DNA from: Fragilaria crotonensis
Taxonomy: Eukaryota; Bacillariophyta; Fragilariophyceae; Fragilariales; Fragilariaceae
Assembly (NCBI GenBank): GCA_022925895.1
Contig: JAKSYS010000777.1
Location: 1-26,120 of the forward strand
Reading direction: 5' to 3'
DNA length: 26,120 bases
Positions 10,305 to 18,346 of the stretch are shown one piece after another. Numbering within the stretch: the first letter of the stretch is position 1; the number at the start of each line of letters is the position of its first letter. Below the pieces are notes generated by a model. It did not search any database and had not been told where the DNA came from. It saw only the letters and a program-made list of their open reading frames with translations. The translations under genes and the position numbers were made by a program.

Positions 10305-10445
10305 TCCCTTAAGTAAATATGACTCAGGATGTTCAAAAAATTACTCAGGATGTACAAACCCATATCAGAAATTACTCAGAATGTATCAAGTAAAAACATA
10401 TGTACCTGAAGAATTTTTATGTGTTTTTAGCCCCGCCCCCTTAGG
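10290..10445 (-). repeat. Terminal iteron module M1 (helicase element, copy 1)
   Basis: On the + strand, 10-base repeats lie at 10290 (GCTCACGATG), 10322 and 10343 (ACTCAGGATG) and 10374 (ACTCAGAATG). The spacings are 32, 21 and 31. TATCAAGTAAAA follows directly, then an AT-rich tail, GCCCCGCCCC and CTTAGG at 10440-10445, 66 bases after the last repeat starts. The first repeat lies within the first codons of the minus-strand gene starting at 10304, so the rest of the module forms that gene's promoter or 5' leader. Confidence 0.75.
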
Positions 10446-10757
10446 AATTTCATCACCAACCTTAACCCTATCAATCTTATGAAGGAATTTCAACACCAAC
10501 CTTAACCCTATCAGCCTTATGAAAGAATTTCAAAACCAACCTTAACCCTATCAATCTTGTGAAAATTTCTACACCAACCTTAACCCTATTAGTCTTATGA
10601 AAGAATTTCAACACCAGCTCTAACCCTATCAGTCTTATGAAAGAATTTCAACACGAACCCTAACCCTGTCAGTCTTATGAAACAATACCAACTCTAACCC
10701 TATTAGTCTTATGAAAGGATTTCATTACAAACAACCCTAACCCTATCAGTCTTATTA
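10444..10757. repeat. 40-bp minisatellite carrying a telomere-like AACCCTA, about 8 copies
   Basis: TTAACCCTATCA recurs at 10461, 10501, 10541, 10579, 10619, 10659, 10692 and 10736 within a unit that also carries GAATTTCAACACCAAC and CTTATGAA. The period is close to 40 bp. The array starts exactly at the end of module M1. Confidence 0.85.
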
Positions 10758-11133
10758 AAAACATTTATTCTTTTTAAGCGATCATAGTATCGGATCACTT
10801 GAAATTTTGACACTTAGGTAAACAAATTTTAGATGCTTTGTATCCCCTCATTGATTCTTGACGCCAAAATATTCTCACCGTACCATCTGGTTTTACATAC
10901 CATTCTTACTCAAGAACTGGTCTTAATAAAAAATTCAGTCCCTATTCAATTGGCATTCAGGACAATTCACTGCATTCTACATGTTTTTATATACAGTCCT
11001 TAATCATGCTCTGGTCTTATTAAATTTTTAGTCCAATTATTGACTCTTATAATGCGCTGTTGATCAAATTCAGATTTCATTCCTTCTTTGTTCCGGCCAT
11101 AAAATCAAGCATGGTCTCTACAAATCATTCCGT
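10758..11133. other. AT-rich spacer, nothing recognised
   Basis: No frame, RNA gene or array was seen. The sequence has many short T- and A-runs and a weak recurring TCTTATTAAA. Confidence 0.45.
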
Positions 11134-11614
11134 CTACCATTTGGTAGCGCTTGATTTGTCAAAGACCATGCTTGGAATCAGTTAACAATGATCCGATACT
11201 GGCCACTAGCCCTGCATTCCGACTTGTCTACCATTTGGTAGCGTCAGAGTTGCATGAGCGTGACGACGACGAATCATTCCGTCTACCATTTGGTAGCGTT
11301 TGATTTGTCATCGGAGCTCAGTATTGGTTGACCGACTTGTCTACCATTTGGTAGCGTCGGAGTTGTATGATCCTGCCGAGGACGAATCATTCCGTCTACC
11401 ATTTGGTAGCATTTGATTTGTCATTGGAGCTCGGGATTGGTTGACCGACTTGTCTACCATTTGGTAGTGTTGGAGTTGTACGATCCTGCCGAGGACGAAT
11501 CATTCCGTCTACCATTTGGTAGCGTTTGATTTGTTATTGGTGCTCGGCATTAGTTAACATCGTAACTGCAAGTGGCCCCTTGCACTGCATTTTGAGTTGT
11601 CTACCATATGGTAG
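11134..11614. repeat. Array of eight palindromic CTACCATTTGGTAG sites
   Basis: Cores lie at 11134, 11228, 11283, 11341, 11396, 11454, 11509 and 11601, each 14 bp. The inner spacings alternate 55, 58, 55, 58, 55, and the outer ones are 94 and 92. Flanks alternate between the same two forms as at 1950-2086. The last core (CTACCATATGGTAG) is a perfect palindrome. No gene follows on either strand, unlike the left cluster, so this may be the orphaned promoter or end of another copy of the dioxygenase-type gene. Confidence 0.75.
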
Positions 11615-11917
11615 CATCACTGTTGCATGTGCGGGAGTGCTGCTTGTAGTCCAAGCACTAGCGGCAGCCAAAGGCAAATCATTCAAGTACTGTAGAAGGT
11701 TTAATGCTAAGACGCATGTCCTTTTTTCATTGCAATGATTGGAAACGTGGACACAATGTCAATAGCAGACAATTGTGATGTTTGTTGCGATATCTTTGTG
11801 TTTGTGATATACTGATGGGGATTGGGAGGTCTGCGCCATATTTCGGTGGCTGATCCGCGCCTGCCATGCTGAGGATGTGATGACGACAAATAGGGACCCC
11901 TACAGCGGAGCTCTGTA
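11615..11917. other. Spacer between palindrome array and module M2
   Basis: No convincing coding frame. By analogy with M1 it could hold what is left of the body of the element that M2 terminates, but no similarity to the zinc-finger gene was found. Confidence 0.35.
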
Positions 11918-12075
11918 CCACCAAATGAAAAGGTTATGTATCTAAATGTACCACCCAATGCTGAAAAAGACACACCCGATGCAAGTTTTCCCATATTAGT
12001 ATTCCACCCAATGTATCAAGTAAAAAAATACATCCCCGAAGTTATTTTATATAGAAATTGGACCGCCCCCTTAGG
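11918..12075 (-). repeat. Terminal iteron module M2
   Basis: Repeats lie at 11918 (CCACCAAATG), 11951 (CCACCCAATG), 11972 (ACACCCGATG) and 12004 (CCACCCAATG), with spacings 33, 21 and 32. TATCAAGTAAAA follows, then the tail, CCGCCCCC and CTTAGG at 12070-12075, again 66 bases from the last repeat. I found the first repeat by looking where M1 predicted it. The CTTAGG edge abuts the coding sequence of the second zinc-finger gene. Confidence 0.75.
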
Positions 12076-12077
12076 GG

Positions 12078-12614
12078 TGTAAACATATGTGTGTACGTAT
12101 GATCCTGTTTTTCCCTTTTTGGAAGAATAGGAAAAAGCACAGCTCTTGCCTCACAATAATCAAATTGCTGTTTTGAATTGTGTGGTGATTCGTTGAAAAA
12201 TGAAGTGACTTTAGCATGAGTCACATACCTGCCGCAGCAAAGCTTGATGAGATCAACTTTCTGTAGTTTTGAAGAATCACAACCCACAGTCTTGCAGTGT
12301 CGATTTGCATTTCCAATCTTTACAAAGGATTGACCACACACACAAGAAAATCCAGCATAGGTTTTGCTGTCGCTCCGATACGGATCGATACTTCCCAAAG
12401 CCTTTGCATGAAGTAGTTCCTTTTTATATTCTTCAAGGAGAGAACGGACTGTCGAAAGCCTACTGTCCATACCATGTTTTTTCAGGTGAATTTGAATGGA
12501 TCTCTCGTCTGACTGGTATGATTTTATTGTGATTGCCAAGGGATGAATGGTATGATCGAGTTTAAATTCATGGATAGGAGAGTCTACAGAAGCAATCTGT
12601 AGCTCCCAATGCAA
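12078..12614 (-). pseudogene. Zinc-finger head gene, copy 2, truncated by module M2
   Basis: This is a paralogue of the 9480-10304 head. Shared runs include IHLKKHGMDSR, the CVCG / N-x2-RHC / GC finger, LQKVDLIKL-CGRYV, VTSFF, KQQFDY-EARA and TYTHMFTPL. The frame is open from 12614 to a stop at 12042, but the last codons (after TYTHMFTPL) come from module M2. Real homology therefore ends at about 12078, and the recombinase and helicase parts are missing. The frame starts at a TTG; no upstream ATG is evident, so the start codon may be lost. Its 5' side abuts module M3 just as copy 1 abuts M1. Unlike copy 1, the TYTHMFTPL region is in frame here, confirming that copy 1 carries a frameshift near 9575. 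Confidence 0.7.
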
Positions 12615-12757
12615 CTTTCCTTAAGTAATCAGTGGCTCTTGATGCAGAAAAATGGCTCCCGATGCAAATTTGCCTAAGTAAAATGGCTCCTGATGTATCA
12701 AGTAAAAATATACATATTTGAGGAAAATTTATCTAGTTTGAACCCCGCCCCCTTAGG
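12602..12757 (-). repeat. Terminal iteron module M3 (zinc-finger copy 2)
   Basis: Repeats lie at 12602 (GCTCCCAATG), 12635 (GCTCTTGATG), 12655 (GCTCCCGATG) and 12686 (GCTCCTGATG), with spacings 33, 20 and 31. TATCAAGTAAAA follows, then ACCCCGCCCC and CTTAGG at 12752-12757, 66 bases from the last repeat. As in M1, the first repeat lies inside the first codons of the adjacent minus-strand zinc-finger gene. Confidence 0.75.
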
Positions 12758-12955
12758 GCCTTCTCCTTAGGTGAACAGTTCTTGAATTGGACCAAAATCC
12801 AGCTGTCTCTTTTGGGTTGTGGACATGTCCATAGTTACTAGTGGATGCTTTGTTGTTCTGTGGTTGGCGATGTTGTTGCATGAGATGCATCGTACTTCTG
12901 CAACACCTGGGCGCGCCAATTGAGATGGTACGGGATCTACGGGAACGCGGCGTAG

Positions 12956-13121
12956 CACCCGACGTACACATCTCTAAATAAAAAGGGACACAGGTGCAAC
13001 AGGACATACAAAAAGTGACACCCACCGTACAAATCCTCAGTTAAAAATGTCACCCGCCGTATCAAGTAAAAGTATCTATATCTGTGGATATTTTATCTAT
13101 TTTTGGGCCCGCCCACTTAGG
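12956..13121 (-). repeat. Terminal iteron module M4
   Basis: Repeats CACCCGACGT (12956), CACCCACCGT (13019) and CACCCGCCGT (13051) are clear. Weaker copies lie between 12989 and 13007. ATCAAGTAAAA follows, then GGGCCCGCCC and CTTAGG at 13116-13121, 65 bases after the last repeat. Only about 200 bp separate it from the end of M3, and no clear gene remains there; a short minus frame with CISCNN and NH could be a remnant of another finger. Confidence 0.65.
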
Positions 13122-13440
13122 GGTACATAGCAAGTCCCGGCAGGTTCTTGCACGACATTAACCCTCTAATTAGTTCCTATTTTTAATTTACAATACTATT
13201 GTTCGCATCCCTTGTGCGTGCACATGTCAGAGCATAAACGCATGGTCACACGCCTGTTCGCACTAGCTCATACTGTACCGTAGAATCACGTGTCAGAGTA
13301 ATACTTGTTCGGTATGTACAGTGAAAGATATCCTCTACTATCGTACCAGCGAAGCACAGAAACAATAAAATACACTGATCGTGAAATTTTATCATGCTAT
13401 CTCCCATCCTACCTTAGTGGTTTCATTACACAATCCGACA
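13122..13440. other. Spacer between module M4 and the 190-bp satellite
   Basis: No coding frame or array recognised. Confidence 0.4.
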
Positions 13441-16102
13441 TTTCATGATGTATCTTCACTGAAAAGAGTCCAATATAAAATCTAAAACAAGCATCATATA
13501 GACCTTTAAAAGACAAACAGAGTTGAAGTGAAGACAATGGAGCGAAACGGTCCTGCTAAGTGGGTAAAGATCGATTTGCAGAACAATTTTGGAGTTTCCA
13601 ATCATTGTTGTTATGTGCACTGACGCCTCCTTTCATACTGTATCTTCACCAAAAATAGTCCAATTGAAAATCTGAAACGACGGACGATGATGCAAATTAC
13701 CCGTGAAGATAGTTTGATAGTAGGCCATCGAACGAAACGTACCGTTTAACGATGCAAACAGCAGAACGGCGAACGAATTTCGAGTCTTGAATCCTGACTG
13801 GCATGATGACCATCTCTGCATTTCATTATCTATCTTCACCAAAAATAGTCCAATTGAAAATCTGAAACGACGGACGATGAGGCAAATTACCCGTGAAGAT
13901 AGTTTGATAGTAGGCCATCGAACGAAACGTACCGTTTAACGATGCAAACAGCAGAACGGCGAACGAATTTCGAGTCTTGAATCCTGACTGGCAAGATGAC
14001 CATCTCTGCATTTCATTATCTATCTTCACAAAAATAGTCAATTGAAAATCTGAAACGACGGACGATGAGGCAAATTACCCGTGAAGATAGTTTGATAGTA
14101 GGCCATCGAACGAAACGTACCGTTTAACGATGCAAACAGCAGAACGGCGAACGAATTTCGAGTCTTGAATCCTGACTGGCAAGATGACCATCTCTGCATT
14201 TCATTATCTATCTTCACCAAAAATAGTCCAATTGAAAATCTGAAACGACGGACGATGAGGAAAATTACCCGCAAAGATAGTTTGATAGTAGGCCATCGAA
14301 CGAAACGTATCGGTTAACGATGCAAACAGCAGAACGGCGAACGAATTTCGAGTCTTGAATCCTGACTGGCATGTTGACCATCACAACATTTCATTATCTA
14401 TCTTCACCAAAAATAATCCAATTCAAAATCTGAAGCGACAGACGTTGAGAAACATTACCCTCGAAGTTAGTTTGACATATGGTCATTGAACGAAACGTAC
14501 CGATTAAGGAAGCAATCAACAAAATGGCGGACGAACTTCGAGTTTTCAATCGTGATTGGCATGTGCACCATCTGTGCATTTCGTACTCCATCTTAATCAA
14601 TAATCGTCGAATTTTATATCTGAAACGACGAACATTGAGAAGCGTTAATTGCGAAGAAAGTTGCACGACAGATCTTGAAACGAAACGTACCTCTTGATGA
14701 TCCAAGTAGTAAAATGGCGAACGAACTTCGAGTTTTCATCCGAGACTGGCATGTGCAGCATCTTTGCATTTTGTACTCCATCTTCGCGAATAATCGTCCA
14801 ATTTGATATCTGAAACAGCCAACATTGAGCAGCATTTAAGGTGAAGAAAGTTGCACAGTGGGTCTTGAAACAAAAGAACCTCTTGAGGATGCAAACGAAG
14901 GATGTGAAAGCAGCACTGATATCAGGAGTGTGGAGTGCACAGCTCCAATTTTGGGCTGCAAAAACATTCGGACAATACCATGTTACTACGTGTGATATTG
15001 TCTCCGTGTTGCGAGTGATTCTCCTCCGGACGTAGTAATTCCTAAGTAAAAAATCCCTCCGGACGTCAAAAATCCCCCTCCGGACGTAAAATCACCACTC
15101 CGGACGTATCAAGTAAAAGCATCTATACTTGAGGATTTTTTATCCAGTTCGAATCCCTTTTCCTTAGGATGGAAACAAACCTGTTGAGGATGCAAACAAC
15201 TGAATTGACAATGAATATCAAGTCCTTGATGGTGATTCGCACATGTACCAACTCCTTGTTCCATACTGTATCTTGACGAATTAGAGCCTGTTTTTAAATC
15301 TGAAACAAGAGACCTTGAGAAGAGTTGACGTGGAAGAATGTTGGACACAAGACCTCTGACGGAAACAAACCTCTTTAGAATGCAAACAATAAAATAGAGA
15401 TTAAGATTTGGTGTTCAATCGTGAATCACACATGAACTCACTCCTAGTTTCATACTGTATCGTCACGAATAAGGAGTCCAATTTTCAATCTGAAAGGACA
15501 GACTTTGAGATTGGTTTACCTCGAATAATGTTGGACCTCCAAACAACCACACCTGTTAAGAATGCAAACAATGAAATAGAGAATGAAATTTCAGTGTCCA
15601 ATCGTGATTCACAAATGATCCAACTCCGCATAACATTACTTCATCTTCACTTACAAAGCTGCTCAACAGATCTTCAAGCAAAAGGTACCTCTTGAGTTTT
15701 GAAACAACAATACGAATGGTACCTCTTGAGTTTTGGAACAACAATTCGCAGAATGACATTCAATTTTTAAACGTGTTCGGCATGTGCACCACATGTGTGG
15801 TTCATACTCCATCTTCACGAATAATTGTCCAAGGTACCTGGTAGTATCTGAAAGGATGCACGATGAGAACAGTGGAGATGAAACTTGCACAACAGATCTT
15901 TGAACAAAATGTACCTCTTGAGGATCCAAACAACAATTTACAGATCATCAATCGATAATTGATTTTTATCATGATTGGCATGTGCACCACCACTGCACTT
16001 CATATATCATCTTCCCAAACAATAATAGTCCAATCGAATATCTGAAACCACGGATGTTGAGAACAGTGGTAGGCACTTGCACAACAGATCTTCAAACAAA
16101 AT
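13441..16102. repeat. 190-bp satellite array, about 13-14 copies, interrupted once
   Basis: A unit marked by TATCTTCACCAAAAATAGTC, GAAACGACGGACGATGAG, CGAACGAAACGTACC and GATGCAAACA repeats with a period of about 190 bp. Four copies (anchors 13641, 13831, 14021 and 14209, then 14399) are almost identical. Copies before and after are progressively diverged (13451, ~14586, ~14776, ~15270, ~15455, ~15640, ~15812, ~16008). The antisense open frames in the array are repeats of one another and show no protein signature, so I do not call genes. Module M5 interrupts the array at 14885-15168, and M6 ends it at 16103. Confidence 0.88.
14885..15168 (-). repeat. Module M5 with flank; first copy of a 284-bp duplication
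   Basis: This block is almost identical to 16103-16386 (offset 1218; a few base differences). The right half is an iteron module: CTCCGGACGT at 15024, 15057, 15078 and 15098 (spacings 33, 21, 20), then ATCAAGTAAAA, a tail, and CCTTAGG ending at 15168. CTTAGG starts 65 bases after the last repeat. The left half, read on the minus strand, is open for about 45 codons beyond the iterons. By position it would match the start of a head gene. Confidence 0.78.
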
Positions 16103-16386
16103 GAGGATGCAAACGAAGGATGTGAAAGCAGCACTGATATCAGGAGTGTGGAGTGCACAGCTCCAATTTTGGGCTGCAAAAACATTCGGACAATACCATG
16201 TTACTACGTGTGATATTGTCTCCGTGTTGCGAGTGATTCTCCTCCGGACGTAGTAATTCCTAAGTAAAAAATCCCTCCGGACGTCAAAAACCCCCCTCCG
16301 GACGTAAAATCACCACTCCGGACGTATCAAGTAAAAGCATCTATACTTGAGGATTTTTTATCCAGTTTGAATCCCTTTTCCTTAGG
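16103..16386 (-). repeat. Module M6 with flank; second copy of the 284-bp duplication
   Basis: CTCCGGACGT repeats lie at 16242, 16275, 16296 and 16316, and the tail ends in CCTTAGG at 16386. Identity with 14885-15168 is near complete, so the two copies are recent relative to the diverged satellite between them. The transposase remnant starts shortly after. Confidence 0.78.
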
Positions 16387-16493
16387 GTCTTCATCTTGCC
16401 AATTCCTTGAGACAAGGAACAGACATAGCGAAAGCCATCACAGCGAAGCGGGCAAAGCAGAAGAGACACGCAACGGTCATAACAACAAGACAC

Positions 16494-16562
16494 AGAGCAA
16501 CAACCTGGAGATGAGACAATCTACCAGGCGAAGCAGAGCAACAACCTGGAGATGAGACAATC
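16494..16562 (+). repeat. 28-bp direct repeat in front of the transposase
   Basis: AGAGCAACAACCTGGAGATG through GACAATC occurs at 16494-16521 and 16535-16562, separated by 13 bases. It lies just before the recognisable transposase homology and may mark a rearranged 5' end. Confidence 0.65.
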
Positions 16563-18346
16563 ATGCTTCTGGGGTCTGGATATTGGAATGGCTTCATGAG
16601 AAGGCATCGACACGTAATTCGAAGCAAACGCTCTGTTACATTCGAAGCTAAACGCACCGAATGGTGCACTTACGAAAATTTCTCCGACATGTATGCCCAC
16701 ATTTATGAAGCGATGGTCGAGCACGGCATTGCATCAAAATGTGACAGGAAGGTGAAGCTGATGACGCGTTCGGACTGCCGACGCAATATCTCATGCTAAG
16801 ACCTGACAAACTAATCTTTGTCGATGAGGTGGGTTCAAATACCTGTACAACAAAGGATGTGCACGTTGGTGGTGAGAAATTCTTGTGCAAAGCAGACCAA
16901 AGACCACAAATAAAGGCGGCGACCAAAGACTCACATTTTACAGTGCTAGGGTTTACGGCGGCATCAGGTGAACCCGTCATGTGTGCAATAATATTTTCTG
17001 CGAAGGAAATGTGCCGAAGCTGGGTGTTAGGACTCAATGCATCTGCTCCATGGGTTGGTGACAATAAGGACTTACGAGCAAACACAGGTGGTATGGACAC
17101 ACGACACCCGCAAGGATCAGTGTGTCACTTCAACGGAAAGACAATTCCCACTTTCTGCTGCTGCTCCGAGAACGGAAGCATCACATCAGAGCTTCTGGTG
17201 GAAATGCTTCGTGCCGTCGACAACGCTGGCGCTTTTGATCGATCTGATGGCATTCATCCATTTCTTCTTGTCGACGGTCATGGCAGTCGTTTTGAATTGC
17301 CATTCTTGAGGTATGTGAACGACGCCGAGGGCACTGGTAGAAAATGGAATGCATGCGTGGGTGTGCCGTATGGCACAAGTTACTGACAGGTGGGAGACAG
17401 CAGCGAACAGAATGGCTGCTTTAAAATGGCGCTTACCAAGTACAAACGTGATCTGCTGAGAGCCAAAGAGTTAGCAGGACTTGAATTTGGAATAAACAAA
17501 GAGGACGTCACTTACCTTGTTTCTCAGGCATGGACGCATTCATTTGCTCGTGTTGCACAGAACAAATCAGCCATTGCAGATCGTGGATGGAATCCTCTCA
17601 ATTACAATTGCTTGCTTCACCCTGAAATTGTTGCGACAAGGTATAACAGAGAACAAGGACTTGGTGGTGGCGGTGGCAGCAACAGTTGTAGCAATGAAGG
17701 AGGCAGCAGTGACGATGACGGTCGGGAAGATGTCATGATACCGGCAGAAGGATTGCAGCTTGTGGACCAAATGAACTTATCGCAAGGGGTATCTGGATCA
17801 CTGATCAACACACTTCTTGAGAAAAGAAATCGCGATGATGCCAGGAATGGCATTAATTTTGAAGAAATCCGGCTCAAGAGAATTGAAACGTCGAAACAAA
17901 TTGTTGTCGATAAGAAAAAGAGATATACTTCTGGACTTCATGTGGCGTGTCAGAGATTCATGGTAGGTCCAGAGGTTCTCGACGACTTGGAAGAGCGAGA
18001 GCTGATGCAGGCAGCTATCATTTCTGGGCGTCAAGAGAAGAAGTTGATGGAGTTTTGATCTCTGAAGACGAAGGTTGATGCTTTAAAAGCATTGAACAAG
18101 AGTCCGAGTGATATGAATGTTAGTCAACTGAAACTCATGGTGACATGGTACAAACTTGCCGGCGATTTACCAGTTCCAACAACAAGAACAGCGCTCCTTG
18201 AACGAATGCGTGCCACCATTGGACGAGAAGATCCAAGGGAGCCTGCGATACCCACTCTTGTTCAAATGCCGCCACGGCCTGTGGCAGTTGCAGTGGCAGT
18301 GACAGCAGCGGCAACTGCCATGGTACAAGACGGACTTGCCGAATGA
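16515..18346 (+). pseudogene. DDE transposase (pogo/Tc1-like, DDE_1 type), broken by a frameshift and two in-frame TGA codons
   Basis: Three frames join into one protein. The first (16515-16750) encodes SGYWNGFMRRH and AEWC-like WCTYENFSDMYAH; the natural continuation AFGLPTQYLMLRPDKLIFVD lies in another frame, so an indel sits near 16750. The catalytic core has FVDEVGSN (Asp at 16823-16825), FLLVDGHGSR (Asp at 17273-17275) and QVGDSSEQNG (Asp at 17396-17398), spacing about 150 and 41 residues. Just before the last motif, GVPYGTSY is followed by TGA (17384-17386) where a Trp codon would be expected. A second TGA in the same frame (18056-18058) precedes a SAP/HeH-like segment (MNVSQLKLMVTWYKLAGDLP). 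A Gly/Ser/Asp-rich linker lies at about 17662-17735. The N-terminal DNA-binding region is missing. No terminal inverted repeats were found. Confidence 0.72.

Larger units (their letters stand above)
6099..10445 (-). mobile_element. Candidate element: iteron terminus plus zinc-finger / recombinase-like / RecQ-helicase gene (decayed)
   Basis: Reading the minus strand, the element starts at CCTAAG (10440-10445), passes a ~55-bp tail and four iterons, then enters a coding region at ATG 10304 that continues through four open frames to a stop at 6099. The order is zinc-finger head, tyrosine-recombinase-like motif, RecQ-like helicase core, Cys-rich tail. Frame changes lie near 9575, 9430-9443, 7800-7810 and 7020-7040. 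A second gene with the same head starts at an equivalent module at 12602-12758, so the unit has been copied. The 3' boundary is not seen: it could lie at about 5960-6098 or left of the dioxygenase gene. Subtelomeric RecQ-like helicases are known elsewhere (TLH genes of fission yeast, Y' elements of budding yeast). Confidence 0.6.

Noticed and set aside
11134-11614. CRISPR-like spaced repeats
   Set aside because: The sites are palindromes of 14 bp with related, alternating flanks, not unique spacers, and the setting is a eukaryotic chromosome end.
15140-15165. tRNA T-arm-like sequence (AGTTCGAATCCC)
   Set aside because: No acceptor, D or anticodon arms can be drawn around it, and the copy in M6 has lost the motif.
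13633-16185. Antisense ORFs in the 190-bp satellite
   Set aside because: They recur because the DNA repeats, diverge as DNA rather than as protein, and lack any domain signature.
10290-16386. Integron cassette array with attC-like sites
   Set aside because: The modules are direct iterons plus a tail, not imperfect inverted pairs, and no cassette genes with a shared orientation lie between them. Nested mobile elements explain it better.
10290-16386. Helitron 3' ends (CTRR with hairpin)
   Set aside because: A GGAT...ATCC pair occurs only in M5/M6, the tail hairpin is not conserved, and the linked helicase is RecQ-like with no Rep/HUH motif seen.
17384-17386. Selenocysteine TGA
   Set aside because: The expected residue is Trp, not Cys or Sec, and no SECIS-like structure was noticed downstream.
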